Shown here: piece by piece, positions 37,101 to 49,411 of the stretch
Position numbering within the stretch: the first letter of the stretch is position 1
Layout: every line of letters begins with the position of its first letter
Assembly: GCF_001182895.1 (NCBI RefSeq)
Contig: NZ_LFQR01000007.1
Location: forward strand, 1 to 64,000
Direction: 5' to 3'
From: Frateuria defendens
GTDB lineage: Bacteria; Pseudomonadota; Gammaproteobacteria; Xanthomonadales; Rhodanobacteraceae
Length of the DNA: 64,000 nt
Notes under the pieces: generated by a model
The model's input: the letters and a program-made list of their open reading frames with translations, nothing else
Database searches by the model: none
Told to the model about the DNA's origin: nothing
Made by a program: the position numbers and the translations under genes

Positions 37101-38558
37101 TCAGTCGGCGGCCTGCTCCGACGCCGCCCGGGCACGTCGCCGGCGCCGCAGCCGCCAGGTGCGGATGCCGAGGTTGAGCGCGAACCACGCGCACAGCACG
37201 GCCAGCGGCCAGGCCAGCACCGCCGGCCACAGGATGGCGATCGCCGCGAGCGCGGCCAGCACCAGCGTGCCGGTCAGCAGCGGGCCGGTCTCGGTGTCGC
37301 CGAGCACGCGGCGGTCGGTGAGCGCGGCGCCCACGGTGTTGGCCAGGCGCAGCGCACCGGCCGCGGCGCGGCTGGAACTGCCGCCGATGGGATGGAAGCG
37401 GGGCGGGCGCGCCGCGCTGCGCTGCACGCGCTCGCGCTGCGGATGCCGTCGCCGCGGTGCCAGCACGATCTCGGTGGCGTTGCCGAGGTCGCGCTCGTAT
37501 TGCGCGGCGAGGCCGGAGGCGAAGCCGGCATCCTCGATCGCCACGTCGATCTCGTAGTTGTTCAGCCAGCTGGCGATGTTGAGGTTGGAGGAACCCACCC
37601 GCGCCCACTGCCCGTCGGCCACCGCCGTCTTGGCGTGCAGCATCGAGCCGTTCCACTCGAACACGCGGATGCCGGCCTTGAGCAGCGGCCGGTAGCCCGA
37701 GCGCGAGAAGCCGGCCACCAGCGGGATGTCGCTGCTGCCCGGCACCAGCAGGCGCACGTCCACACCGTCGCGTGCGGCGGCGGCCAGCGCCTGCACGTAG
37801 GGCGCCACGCCGACGAAATAGGCGTCGGTGAGCCACAGCGTCTTGCGCGCCATGGTCGCGATGGTCTGGTCCAGGCGGTACATGCCGGCGCTCGAGGGCT
37901 GCGTGGCGATCACCCGCAGCGCCACCTCGCCGGCCGCGGCGGGCGGCGCCGCGTCGAAGGCCGGCAGCGGCGTGCCGCAGGCGGCCCAACTCTGGGCGAA
38001 GGCGTGTTCCAGCTCGGCCACCGCCGGGCCGCGCAGGCCCACGCCGGTGTCGCGCCACGGCGGCACGTGGCGTTTGGGGTCGCCCAGCCATTTGGCGCTG
38101 AGGCAGACGCCGGAGAGAAAGCCCAGCTTGCCGTCGACCACCAGCAGCTTGCGGTGGTCGCGGCTGATCCAGCCGAAGGGCCGGCCGAGCTGCGGCGGGT
38201 TGAACACCCGCACCTCGCCGCCGGCCGCGCGCAGCGGGCGCCAGAAGGCGCGGCCGGACTGGCCGAGGCAGCCCATCCAGTCGCCGATCACCGCCACCCG
38301 CACGCCGGCCGCGGCGCGTTCGGCGAGCGCGTCGCGGAAAGCGCGGCCGACCTCGTCGTCGCGGATGATGTAGTTCTCCAGCAGCACCCGCCGCGTGGCG
38401 CCGCGGATCGCCGCGAGCCAGGCCTCGAAGTGGGCGGCGGCGTCGATCAGCAGCTGCGCCGCATTGCCGCCGATCAGCGGCGCACCGGCCGCGCGCACCA
38501 GCGCCCGCTCGGCGAGCAGGCGGCTATGTGTGCGCGGATTGAACGGGGCGGGGTGCAT
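37101..38558 (-). CDS. Phospholipase D-family protein, cardiolipin synthase B-like
   Basis: The 485-residue protein has two HKD motifs, SRDHRKLLVVDGKLGFLSG and LHAKTAVADGQWARVGSSN, which form one active site for phosphatidyl transfer. There is no N-terminal membrane anchor. Instead two hydrophobic helices lie near the C-terminus (about 435-475), followed by an Arg-rich tail. This layout resembles ClsB-type cardiolipin synthases. The ATG at MHPAPFNPR was chosen; upstream codons look non-coding. Confidence 0.85.
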   Translation of the reverse strand: MHPAPFNPRTHSRLLAERALVRAAGAPLIGGNAAQLLIDAAAHFEAWLAAIRGATRRVLLENYIIRDDEVGRAFRDALAERAAAGVRVAVIGDWMGCLGQSGRAFWRPLRAAGGEVRVFNPPQLGRPFGWISRDHRKLLVVDGKLGFLSGVCLSAKWLGDPKRHVPPWRDTGVGLRGPAVAELEHAFAQSWAACGTPLPAFDAAPPAAAGEVALRVIATQPSSAGMYRLDQTIATMARKTLWLTDAYFVGVAPYVQALAAAARDGVDVRLLVPGSSDIPLVAGFSRSGYRPLLKAGIRVFEWNGSMLHAKTAVADGQWARVGSSNLNIASWLNNYEIDVAIEDAGFASGLAAQYERDLGNATEIVLAPRRRHPQRERVQRSAARPPRFHPIGGSSSRAAAGALRLANTVGAALTDRRVLGDTETGPLLTGTLVLAALAAIAILWPAVLAWPLAVLCAWFALNLGIRTWRLRRRRRARAASEQAAD

Positions 38559-38661
38559 GCGAGGGAGTGTAGAGCCTGGCCGCGGCCTGCGCGTGCCCGA
38601 GCCCGCCTGCGGCAGCCGCGGCGGATGCACGTCGCGCAGGGCTTCTGCGATGATCGGGGGC

Positions 38662-40605
38662 ATGAGCGCCCAGCCACGCTTCACTTCCGCCGACGACTGC
38701 GCGCGCTACCTCGCCGAGAAGCTGGGGTCCCACCTGCGCGTGGCCGCGCCGCTCGGGCTGGGCAAGCCGCACGGCTTGCTCAACGCGCTCTACTACCTCA
38801 CCGCCGCGGACGCGACGCGCTCGCTGACGCTCTACACCGCGCTGTCGCTGGTGCGGCCGCGCCCACGCCCGGGGCTGGAGGCGCGCTTCCTGCAACCCTT
38901 CCTCGACCGCCATTTCGGCAGCGAGGCCGAGGACCCCGAATACGCCGTGGACCAGCAGCGCAACGCGCTGCCCGGCAACGTGGCGGTGCACGAGTTTTAT
39001 CTGCAATCCGGCGCGCTGCTGCATGCGGCCCGCGCCCAGCGCGACTACATCAGCCAGAACTACACCCACGTGGCGCGCGACCTCGCCGGGCAAGGCATCA
39101 ATCTGCTGGTACAGCTGGTGGCGCGCCGCGAGACGGCCGCGGGCGTGCGCTACAGCCTCTCGTGCAACCCCGACCTCACGCTGGATTTCCTCGAAGAGTC
39201 GAAGCGCGCCGGCCAGGCCCGGCCGCTGTGCGTGGCGGTGGTGCATCCGGCGCTGCCCTACCTCACCGGCCACGCCGAGGTGGCGGCGGATTTCTTCGAC
39301 GTCGAGCTCGCGCCCTCGCAGTCCCCGCGCCTGTTCGCCGTGCCGCGCCAGCCGGTGCGCCTGGCCGAGCATGCGCTGGGCCTGCATGCCAGCGCGCTGG
39401 TGCGCGACGGCGGCTGCCTGCAGGTCGGCATCGGCGCGCTGTCGGACGCGCTGGTGCACGCGCTCGGCCTGCGCCAGCAGGACAACGCGGCCTGGCGCCG
39501 TGGGCTGGAAGCGCTGGACGGGGAAGGGCGCACTCGTGCGCTGGCCGGGCGCCTGGGCGGCCTCGACCCTTTCCGGGTTGGCCTCTACGGCGCCAGCGAA
39601 ATGGTGATGGACGGCTTCGTGCACCTGGCCCGCGCCGGCATCCTCAAGCGGCGCAGCTGGGACAACCTGGCGCTGGAACGCGCCGCCGCCGAGGGCCGGC
39701 TGCATCCGGACACGCCGGGCGGGCACTACCTGCGCGGCGCCTTCTTCCTCGGCTCGCGCGAGCTCTACGAGTGGATCGCCGCCACCGAGGCGACCGATCC
39801 CGACGCCATCGACATGGGCCCGGTGTCCAACGTCAACCAGCTCTACGGCGACCACCAGGCGCTGGCCGCGCTGCAGCGGCGCGGCGCGCGCTTCTTCAAC
39901 ACCTGCATGATGGCGACCCTGCTCGGCGCGGCGGTATCCGACGGCCTGGAAGACGGGCAGGTGGTGAGCGGAGTGGGCGGCCAGTACAACTTCGTGGCGA
40001 TGGCCCACGAGCTGCCGGACGGGCGCTCGGTGCTGATGCTGCGCGCCACCCGCGAGGCGGGCGGCGCCACGCACACCAACATCCGCTGGAGCTACGGCCA
40101 CGTCACCATCCCGCGCCATCTGCGCGACCTGGTGGTGACGGAATACGGCGTGGCCGACCTGCGCGGCAAGAGCGACAGCGAGTGCATCGAGGCGATGCTC
40201 GCGATCTGCGACGCGCGCTTCCTCGACGCGCTGGCGGCCGAGGCCAAGGCGCACGGCAAGCTGGCGCCGGGCTTCGCCATTCCCGAGGCCTGGCGCCGCC
40301 ATCGCCCCGAATATTTGCGCGAGGCGCTGCGCCCATTGCGCGACGAAGGGCGGCTGCCGGACTTCCCGCTGGGTAGCGACTTCACCGCCGTGGAGCAGCG
40401 CCTGCTGCCGGCGCTGGAATGGCTCAAGACCTCCGCCTCGCACTGGCGCGGCCGCCTCACCCTGCTGCGCGCGCTGTACCGGCCCGGCGCCGAGCGGGAC
40501 GGCGAGGCGGAGGCGCTGGATCGCATGGCGCTCGCCGCGCCCGGCAACCTCGCCGAGCGCCTGCAGCGCCGCCTGCTGCAGGCGGCGTTGCGCCGCGCCG
40601 TGTAA
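38662..40605 (+). CDS. Acetyl-CoA hydrolase/transferase family protein
   Basis: The 647-residue protein belongs to the CoA-transferase superfamily: LRVAAPLGLGKPHGLLNALY at the start, LQVGIGALSDALVHAL centrally, and MGPVSNVNQLYG, VVSGVGGQYNFVAMAH and VTEYGVADLRGKSDSECIEAML in the C-terminal half. Members move CoA between acetate and other acids or hydrolyse acyl-CoA. The protein is longer than standard acetate CoA-transferases, with an extra C-terminal tail (about 560-647). The stop codon lies within a REP sequence. Confidence 0.85.
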   Translation: MSAQPRFTSADDCARYLAEKLGSHLRVAAPLGLGKPHGLLNALYYLTAADATRSLTLYTALSLVRPRPRPGLEARFLQPFLDRHFGSEAEDPEYAVDQQRNALPGNVAVHEFYLQSGALLHAARAQRDYISQNYTHVARDLAGQGINLLVQLVARRETAAGVRYSLSCNPDLTLDFLEESKRAGQARPLCVAVVHPALPYLTGHAEVAADFFDVELAPSQSPRLFAVPRQPVRLAEHALGLHASALVRDGGCLQVGIGALSDALVHALGLRQQDNAAWRRGLEALDGEGRTRALAGRLGGLDPFRVGLYGASEMVMDGFVHLARAGILKRRSWDNLALERAAAEGRLHPDTPGGHYLRGAFFLGSRELYEWIAATEATDPDAIDMGPVSNVNQLYGDHQALAALQRRGARFFNTCMMATLLGAAVSDGLEDGQVVSGVGGQYNFVAMAHELPDGRSVLMLRATREAGGATHTNIRWSYGHVTIPRHLRDLVVTEYGVADLRGKSDSECIEAMLAICDARFLDALAAEAKAHGKLAPGFAIPEAWRRHRPEYLREALRPLRDEGRLPDFPLGSDFTAVEQRLLPALEWLKTSASHWRGRLTLLRALYRPGAERDGEAEALDRMALAAPGNLAERLQRRLLQAALRRAV

Positions 40606-40663
40606 GGAGCGCGCCTCGCGCGCGACCGCGGCGCATGCAGGCATGTCGCGCGCAAGGGGCGCC
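40603..40663. repeat. REP doublet overlapping a stop codon
   Basis: TAAGGAGCGCGCCTCGCGCGCGAC (40603-40626) and the inverse GTCGCGCGCAAGGGGCGCC (40645-40663) form a short REPIN. Its first bases provide the TAA stop of the CoA-transferase-family gene. Confidence 0.8.
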
Positions 40664-40735
40664 GACATGCGGGGTCGGGTATCCTAGATAGCTGCGGCGG
40701 CCCTCGGCGCGCCTTCTCTTCGATCGACCCCTGCC

Positions 40736-41995
<1,260 letters not shown>

Positions 41996-42142
41996 CAAAA
42001 ACCGCCTGGAGGCGCGGGGCGGGGGGCGCTACCCTGTCGGCCGCGCCGGCGCATGCCGGTGCCGGCGAGGTACGGTAGCGAGTCGAGCGGAGAGGTGAGC
42101 GGTGCAAAGAAGGGATGCGGCGGCAGGCCGGCAGGGGCAGCC

Positions 42143-42976
42143 ATGACGTTCGGGTCGCCGGGACGCATCGCGCTCGCCTACGTGGTCGTCGCCGCACTGT
42201 GGATCGGGCTGTCCGACCGCCTGCTGGACAGGTCGCTGCTCGACGCCGATGCCCTGTCGATCGCGCACAGCGTGAAGGGCTGGCTGTTCGTGCTGTTCAC
42301 CGGCGCGCTGCTGTACGCGCTGGCCGCCCGCCACGCGCGCCGTCTCGCCCGGGCCCGGCAGGGCGAGGCCCCGCGCTTCGCGTCCGCGGATTCACCCGCG
42401 GAGCAGGCCCTGCTGGCACTACGGACGACCCTCGGCGCGCGCCACCGCGACACCTTGCTGCATACCGACCGCGTGGCGCGGGTGACGGTGGGGCTGGCGC
42501 GCCGGGCCGGCGTGCAGGCGCAGGAGCTCGAACGCATCCGCATCGGCGCGGTGCTGCACGACGTCGGCAAGATCGCCGTCCCCGACCACATCCTGATGAA
42601 GCCCGGCCGGCTGGACGCGGAGGAGCTGGCCCAGATGCGCCGGCATCCGGAACTCGGCCGCGAGCTGCTGCTGCAGATCGACGCTCTGCGCGACTTCACC
42701 GATATCGCCTATTGCCACCACGAGCGCTGGGACGGCAGCGGCTATCCACGCGGGCTCCGCGGCCACGCGATCCCGATGGGGGCGCGCCTGCTCAGCGTGG
42801 TGGACGTATGGGATTCGCTGGTCTCCCGGCGCCCCTACAAGATGCCGTGGACGGAGCGCCGCGCGCTGGCCTACCTGCGCGACGGCGTGGGCAGCCAGTT
42901 CGACCCCCAGGCCGTGGCGCTGTTCCTGGCCCATTACACGGAGCTGAAGACGCTCGCGTTCGGCGCGCCGGACTGA
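42143..42976 (+). CDS. Membrane-anchored HD-GYP domain protein (cyclic-di-GMP phosphodiesterase)
   Basis: The 277-residue protein has two membrane helices (about 10-28 and 45-62) and a complete HD-GYP domain. HDVGKI, HPELGRELL, the HHE with DGSGYPRGLRGHAIP, and the RLLSVVDVWDSL end are all present, so all metal ligands appear intact. Enzymes of this type degrade cyclic-di-GMP. There is no separate sensor domain beyond the membrane part, so input is probably membrane-derived or partner-derived. GCAGGGG precedes the chosen ATG. Confidence 0.9.
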   Translation: MTFGSPGRIALAYVVVAALWIGLSDRLLDRSLLDADALSIAHSVKGWLFVLFTGALLYALAARHARRLARARQGEAPRFASADSPAEQALLALRTTLGARHRDTLLHTDRVARVTVGLARRAGVQAQELERIRIGAVLHDVGKIAVPDHILMKPGRLDAEELAQMRRHPELGRELLLQIDALRDFTDIAYCHHERWDGSGYPRGLRGHAIPMGARLLSVVDVWDSLVSRRPYKMPWTERRALAYLRDGVGSQFDPQAVALFLAHYTELKTLAFGAPD

Positions 42977-42977
42977 C

Positions 42978-43709
42978 TCACGTCTCCCGCAGCAGGTCCG
43001 CCAGCGCCATCGCCGGCACGCCGCGCCAGCCCGCCGCGTCGGACGATGCGGCGGCCAGCCGCACGGCCTCGTCGAGGAAGGCGCGGCGCGGCACTTCTTC
43101 GGCGCCCAGCATCAGCAGGTGCGGGTTGCTTACCTGGGCGTCGATCAGCGGGAAGCCCCAGCGGCGCAGCAGGGCGGCCAGCGCGCAGAGCGCGAGCTTC
43201 GAGCCGCCGCTCTCGTGGCTGAACATCGACTCGCCGCAAAACAGCCGGCCGACCGCGACGCCATAGATGCCGCCGACCAGGCGCGTGCCGTCCCACACCT
43301 CCACGCTGTGCGCGTGGCCGAGCTCGTGCAGGGCGGCGTAGGCCTCCAGCATCGACGGCACGATCCAGGTGCCAGCCTGGCCCGGCCGCGGCGCGGCGCA
43401 GGCCTCCACCACCGCGCGGAAGGCGCGGTCCACGGTGATCGACCAGGGCTTGCCGGCCAGCCGGCGGCGCAGGCTGCGGTTGGGGCGCAGGCGGTCAGTG
43501 CGGAACACGCAGCGCGGGTCGGGCGACCACCACAGCAGCGGCTCGTGCTCGCCGAACCACGGGAAGATGCCGCGCCGGTAGGCAGCCAGCAGCCGGCGCG
43601 GCGAGAGGTCGCCGCCGAAGGCGAGCAGGCCGTTGGGATCGTCCAGCGCCTGCTCGGGATCGGGAAAGCGCTCCGGCGCGTCGTCGTCGAGCAGGGCGAG
43701 GCGGATCAT
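42978..43709 (-). CDS. aat: Leucyl/phenylalanyl-tRNA--protein transferase
   Basis: Aat adds Leu or Phe to proteins with N-terminal Lys or Arg, marking them for ClpS/ClpAP (N-degron pathway). The 243-residue product has LLAFGGDLSPRRLLAAYRRGIFPWF, WWSPDPRC, GLVGGIYG-like text (LVGGIYGVAVGRLFCGESMFS) and LIDAQVSNPHL. The ATG overlaps the stop of the upstream acyltransferase by four bases. Its stop lies one base from the HD-GYP stop. Confidence 0.96.
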   Translation of the reverse strand: MIRLALLDDDAPERFPDPEQALDDPNGLLAFGGDLSPRRLLAAYRRGIFPWFGEHEPLLWWSPDPRCVFRTDRLRPNRSLRRRLAGKPWSITVDRAFRAVVEACAAPRPGQAGTWIVPSMLEAYAALHELGHAHSVEVWDGTRLVGGIYGVAVGRLFCGESMFSHESGGSKLALCALAALLRRWGFPLIDAQVSNPHLLMLGAEEVPRRAFLDEAVRLAAASSDAAGWRGVPAMALADLLRET

Positions 43710-44845
43710 CGCCCGGCGACCGCATAGGGGCTGTGCGCGGCGAGGTCCTCCGCGTACTCGTCGACCGCCACGGCCTCGCGGGCCAGCGCATCGCGCACCG
43801 CCTGGCGGAAACGTTCGTCCACCAGGTAGTGGCGCGAATGCGTGCGCGTCGGCAGGAAGCCGCGCGCCAGCTTGTGCTCGCCCTGCGCGCCCGGCTCGAA
43901 GCGTTGCAGCCCCTCGGCGATGGCGTAGTCGATGCCGCGGTAGTAGCACAGCTCGAAGTGCAGGCCGGGCACTTCCGCCTCGGCGCCCCAGTAGCGCCCG
44001 TACAGCGCCTCGCCGCCGCGCAGGAACAGGGCCATCGCCACGATGCGCCCGCTGTCCTCGCGCGCCAGCGCCACCTGCGCCGCCTCGCCCAGCGTGCCCA
44101 GGCGGGTGAAGAAGGCGGCGGTGAGCGCGGCGTGGTTGCCCTTGGCGTCAAAGGTGGCGGCATAGAGCGCATGCACGCGGCGCCACTCCTCCAGCGAGAG
44201 CGTGCGGCCCGCGCGCCATTCCAGCGCGAGGCCGCTGGCGGCGACCTGCCTGCGCTCGTGGCGGATGTTCTTGCGCTTCTTGTGGTTGAGCGCGGCGAGA
44301 AAGTCGTCGAAATCGCGGTAGCCGCGGTTGTGCCAGTGGAACTGTACGTCCGAGCGCGCCAGCCAGTCGTCGTCGAAGGCTTCCGCCTCGTCCGGCAGCA
44401 GGAAGTTGGCGTGCACCGAGGACAGGCCGAGCCGCTCGGCCTCCCCGCGCATCGCCTCCGCCAGCGCCCGTTGCAGCAGCGGCGTGCGTACGTCGCGGCC
44501 GGCGAGCAGGCGCGGCCCCGGCACGGGCGAATAGGGCACCGCGTTGAGCAGCTTGGGGTAGTACTCGCCGCCGGCGCGCTCCCACGCGCTGGCCCAGCTC
44601 CAGTCGAACACGAACTCGCCGTGCGAGTTGCCCTTGAGGTAGAGCGGCGCCGCGGCGATCAGCCGGCCCCGCTCGTACAGGCCCAGATGGTGCGGCTGCC
44701 AGCCCCAGTCGGGACGGATAGAGCCGCTGCGCTCCAGCGCGTGCAGGAAGGCATGGGCGAGGAAAGGGTTGCCGTCGGCCCGCAGCGCATCCCAGTCGGA
44801 GGCGGGGATGTCTTCGATCCGGGGATGGAAACGGGCCTCGATCAC
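43706..44845 (-). CDS. GNAT/FemAB-like acyltransferase (DUF482)
   Basis: The 379-residue protein belongs to the DUF482 group of GNAT-fold proteins, annotated as peptidoglycan-related acyltransferases. It has SDWDALRADGNPFLAHAFL, LYLKGNSHGEFVFDWSWASAWERAGGEYYPKL, PVPGPRLLAG and GLQRFEPGAQGEHKLARGFLP. I chose GTG 44845 (reading MIEARFHP), as relatives start at this point. TTG 44863 would add six residues. The pairing with aat through a four-base overlap suggests shared expression. Confidence 0.82.
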   Translation of the reverse strand: MIEARFHPRIEDIPASDWDALRADGNPFLAHAFLHALERSGSIRPDWGWQPHHLGLYERGRLIAAAPLYLKGNSHGEFVFDWSWASAWERAGGEYYPKLLNAVPYSPVPGPRLLAGRDVRTPLLQRALAEAMRGEAERLGLSSVHANFLLPDEAEAFDDDWLARSDVQFHWHNRGYRDFDDFLAALNHKKRKNIRHERRQVAASGLALEWRAGRTLSLEEWRRVHALYAATFDAKGNHAALTAAFFTRLGTLGEAAQVALAREDSGRIVAMALFLRGGEALYGRYWGAEAEVPGLHFELCYYRGIDYAIAEGLQRFEPGAQGEHKLARGFLPTRTHSRHYLVDERFRQAVRDALAREAVAVDEYAEDLAAHSPYAVAGR

Positions 44846-44964
44846 GCGCTGGACTGGCCTCAAGCGATGCGTGGGAACGACTTCGAGTCATCCTACTACC
44901 GCGCCGCATGGACGCATGCGGCGCATAACTATAGAGGAGAGCGGCCGGGCCGCCCTCCCGTGGC

Positions 44965-46047
<1,083 letters not shown>

Positions 46048-46215
46048 TCAAGGCGCCGCGGCGGGCGACGAGGCCGCGGCCCGCCCCGCGCATCGGCGCC
46101 TGGCGTGCCGGAAGGCGGCTGAAGCAGGGCTGTGGGCCGGACGCGGGCCGGGCCCCGCGCCTGCGCGCCGTAGTTTAAAGTCACGTCCACACGACATCCC
46201 GAGGAAGAGCGATTG

Positions 46216-48540
46216 GTGGCGCGCAGCGCGAACGTCAAGAACGATAAGGCCAAGCCGGGGCTGAGCGAGGAGCTCAAGCGCCGGCTGCGCGAAGCCGGCG
46301 CGCTGCTGCTGCTGCCGCTGGCCCTGTACCTGCTGGTGTGCCTGTTCAGCTACAACGACCAGGACCCGAGCTGGGGCCATGCCGGCGCCACCGACCACGT
46401 GCGCAACTTCGGCGGCGCGGTGGGGGCCAACATTGCCAACCTGCTGCGCTACATCTTCGGGCTGGTGTCGTACTGCTTCCCGCTGCTCTTGATCCTGCTC
46501 GGCGTGCAGGTGCTGCGCCAGCGCGGCGAGCGCAGCGTGCAGCCGTGGGAGCCGTCGCTGCGGCTGATCGGCTTCGTGTTCTTCTTCATCACCGCGCCGG
46601 CGCTGCTGTACCTTGAGTTCAACCGCACCCCGGTGCTGCCGCAGGGCGTGGGCGGCATCGTGGGGCAGTGGGTGGGCCACGGCGTGCTGCACGCCTTCGG
46701 CGATACCGGCGCGCCGCTGCTGCTGCTGGCGATCTTCCTGGTCGCGGTGACCCTGGCCACCGGCCTGTCCTGGTTCAAGGTGATGGACTGGACCGGCATG
46801 GGCGTGCTGTGGCTGGCCGCCTGGCTGCGCGGCAAGCTGCGGCAGGCGCCCGAAGCGCTCAAGGCGCAGCAGGCGCGCGCCGAGCGCGAGGTGGTCAAGA
46901 AATCCGAGGCGGTGCGCCAGGCCAAGCGCGAGCCGGTGCGCATCGAGGCCCCGGCGGCGCCGGTGGCCAAGAGCGAGCGGGCCAAGGTGGAGACGCAGAT
47001 CCCGCTGTTCACCGGCGCCTCGCAGCCGGGCGAGCTGCCGCCGCTGTCGCTACTGGACGAGGCGCCGGAGCAGGGCCCGGGCTATTCGGAAGAGACGCTG
47101 GAGGTGCTCTCGCGCCAGGTGGAGTTGAAGCTCAAGGACTTCCGCATCGAGGCCAAGGTGGTGGGCGTCTACCCCGGCCCCGTCATCACCCGCTTCGAGC
47201 TGGAGCCCGCCGCCGGCGTGCGCGGCTCGCAGGTGTCCAGCCTCGACAAGGACATCGCGCGCGGCCTCTCGGTGGTGAGCGTGCGCGTGGTGGACGTGAT
47301 CCCGGGCAAGAACGTGATCGGCCTGGAGATCCCCAACGCCAAGAAGCAGATCGTCTACCTCTCCGAGATCCTGCGATCGGACAAGTACGACCAGATGAAG
47401 TCCCCGCTCACCCTCGCGCTCGGCAAGGACATCGGCGGCCGCCCCACGGTGGCGGACCTGGCCAAGATGCCGCACCTGCTGGTGGCCGGCACCACCGGCT
47501 CGGGCAAGTCGGTGGCGGTGAACGCCATGGTGCTTTCGCTGCTCTACAAGGCCAGCCCGAAAGACGTGCGGATGATCATGATCGACCCGAAGATGCTGGA
47601 GCTTTCGGTGTACGAGGGCATCCCGCACCTGCTGGCGCCGGTGGTCACCGACATGAAGGAGGCCGCCAACGCGCTGCGCTGGTGCGTGGCCGAGATGGAG
47701 CGCCGCTACAAGCTGATGGCCGCGGTGGGCGTGAGGAACCTCGCCGGCTTCAACAAGAAGGTGCGCGACGCGGAGAACGCTGGCCAGCCGTTGCTGGACC
47801 CGCTGTTCCGCCCCAGCCCCGAGATGCCCAACCTCGCCGCCGAGCCGCTGGAGCCCTTGCCCTACATCGTGGTGATCATCGACGAGTTCGCCGACATGAT
47901 GATGATCGTCGGCAAGAAGGTGGAAGAACTCATCGCCCGCCTGGCGCAGAAGGCGCGCGCCGCCGGTGTGCATCTGGTGCTGGCCACGCAGCGCCCGTCG
48001 GTGGACGTGATCACCGGCCTGATCAAGGCCAACATCCCCACCCGCATCGCCTTCCAGGTGTCCAGCAAGATCGACTCGCGCACCATCCTCGACCAGTCGG
48101 GCGCGGAGACCTTGCTCGGCCACGGCGACATGCTCTACCTGCCGCCCGGCACCGCCACGCCCGACCGCGTGCACGGCGCCTTCGTGGACGACCACGAGGT
48201 GCACAACGTGGTCAACTGGCTCAAGGCCCAGGGCGCGCCGCAGTACATCGAGGGCGTGCTGGAGGAGGTGCAGGCCACCGCCGACGGCAAGTTCATCAAC
48301 GACTCGGGCCTGCCGCAGGACGGCGAGGAAGGCGGCGACGGCGATACGCAGCTCTACGACAAGGCCGTGGCCATCGTCACCCAGACGCGCCGCGCCTCGA
48401 TCTCGGGCGTGCAGCGCCACCTGCGCATCGGCTACAACCGCGCCGCGCGGCTGATCGAGCAGATGGAGCAGGACGGCGTGGTCAGCGCGCCCCAGCACAA
48501 CGGCAACCGCGAGGTGTTGGCCCCGCCGCCGCCGAAATGA
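46216..48540 (+). CDS. ftsK: DNA translocase FtsK
   Basis: FtsK pumps DNA at the septum and helps resolve chromosome dimers. The 774-residue protein has four or five N-terminal membrane helices (about 30-210), a short charged linker, and a RecA-type motor with Walker A GTTGSGKS (425-432) and [10 protein letters not shown] as Walker B. A C-terminal winged-helix gamma domain carries [27 protein letters not shown], which reads KOPS sites. The linker is short compared with Escherichia coli. GTG 46216 sits behind GAGGAAG; TTG 46213 is adjacent. Confidence 0.96.
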   Translation: MARSANVKNDKAKPGLSEELKRRLREAGALLLLPLALYLLVCLFSYNDQDPSWGHAGATDHVRNFGGAVGANIANLLRYIFGLVSYCFPLLLILLGVQVLRQRGERSVQPWEPSLRLIGFVFFFITAPALLYLEFNRTPVLPQGVGGIVGQWVGHGVLHAFGDTGAPLLLLAIFLVAVTLATGLSWFKVMDWTGMGVLWLAAWLRGKLRQAPEALKAQQARAEREVVKKSEAVRQAKREPVRIEAPAAPVAKSERAKVETQIPLFTGASQPGELPPLSLLDEAPEQGPGYSEETLEVLSRQVELKLKDFRIEAKVVGVYPGPVITRFELEPAAGVRGSQVSSLDKDIARGLSVVSVRVVDVIPGKNVIGLEIPNAKKQIVYLSEILRSDKYDQMKSPLTLALGKDIGGRPTVADLAKMPHLLVAGTTGSGKSVAVNAMVLSLLYKASPKDVRMIMIDPKMLELSVYEGIPHLLAPVVTDMKEAANALRWCVAEMERRYKLMAAVGVRNLAGFNKKVRDAENAGQPLLDPLFRPSPEMPNLAAEPLEPLPYIVVIIDEFADMMMIVGKKVEELIARLAQKARAAGVHLVLATQRPSVDVITGLIKANIPTRIAFQVSSKIDSRTILDQSGAETLLGHGDMLYLPPGTATPDRVHGAFVDDHEVHNVVNWLKAQGAPQYIEGVLEEVQATADGKFINDSGLPQDGEEGGDGDTQLYDKAVAIVTQTRRASISGVQRHLRIGYNRAARLIEQMEQDGVVSAPQHNGNREVLAPPPPK

Positions 48541-48597
48541 CGACGGCGCGGGGCAGGGGGCATCGCCCTGGCCGCCGCGCCGCCGATGTGTCCCGCG

Positions 48598-49347
48598 TCA
48601 GACCTGGGCGATGCCGCCGTCGATGAACAGCTCGCCGCCCGCCATGAAGCTGCTGTCCTCGCTGGCGAGGAACAGCACGCCGCGGGCCACCTCGTCGGCC
48701 TGCGCCATGCGCCCCAGCGGAATGGCCTGCGCCAGGTGGTCCTTGGCCTGGCTGACCTGTTCGGCCGTATAGCCGCTGGCCTGCAGCACGTTCGTCTCGG
48801 TGGGGCCGGGGCTGACCACGTTGACGCGGATGCCGCGCCCCTTGAGATCCAGCGTCCACGAGCGGGCGAACGAGCGCACCGCCGCCTTCGAGGCGCTGTA
48901 CAGGCTGCTGGCCGGAAAAGCCTTGATGCCGGCGATGGAGCCGTTGAGCACCACCGTGCCCCCGGGCCCCATCAGCGGCAGTGCCAGCTGCACGGTGAAC
49001 AGCACGCCTTTGACGTTGACGTCGAACTGCCGCTGGTACTGCTCGTCGGTCAGATCCTCCAGCATGCCGTTGACGACCAGGCCGGCGTTGGCGAACACCA
49101 CGTCGACGCGGCCGTGGGCCGCCTGCACGGTCCGGTAGAGGCGTTGCAGGTCGTCGATCCTGGCGACGTCGGCCTGCACGGCGGTGGCGCGGTCGCCGAT
49201 AGCCGCCACGGCCTCGTCCAGCTCCGCGGTGCGTCGGCCCGCGATGTAGACATGGGCGCCCTCGGCGGCGAACTGCCGGGCTGCGGCCAGGCCGATGCCG
49301 GAGCTGCCGCCGGTAATCACCACCACCTTGTCGATGAAGCGTTGCAT
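48598..49347 (-). CDS. Short-chain dehydrogenase/reductase
   Basis: The 249-residue classical SDR has the cofactor loop TGGSSGIGLA, NAG in VVFANAGLV, catalytic Ser in LNGSIAG and YSASK, and the PGPTETN loop. It probably oxidises or reduces an alcohol/ketone with NAD(P)H. The substrate is unknown. It follows the tetR gene in the same direction, with a palindromic operator in the 64-base gap. Confidence 0.9.
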   Translation of the reverse strand: MQRFIDKVVVITGGSSGIGLAAARQFAAEGAHVYIAGRRTAELDEAVAAIGDRATAVQADVARIDDLQRLYRTVQAAHGRVDVVFANAGLVVNGMLEDLTDEQYQRQFDVNVKGVLFTVQLALPLMGPGGTVVLNGSIAGIKAFPASSLYSASKAAVRSFARSWTLDLKGRGIRVNVVSPGPTETNVLQASGYTAEQVSQAKDHLAQAIPLGRMAQADEVARGVLFLASEDSSFMAGGELFIDGGIAQV

Positions 49348-49363
49348 GTTGCTTTCTCCTTAT

Positions 49364-49379
49364 TTGACTGATCGTTCAA
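49364..49379. promoter_or_regulatory. Probable TetR operator ahead of the SDR gene
   Basis: TTGACTGATCGTTCAA is an imperfect palindrome (TTGAxxGATCxxTCAA) 17 bases before the SDR start codon. The same TTGACTGATC half recurs upstream of the tetR gene, so it is likely the binding site of that regulator. Confidence 0.6.
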
Positions 49380-49411
49380 TAAAAGGGTAAATAAAAAGCG
49401 CCGGACGGCGC

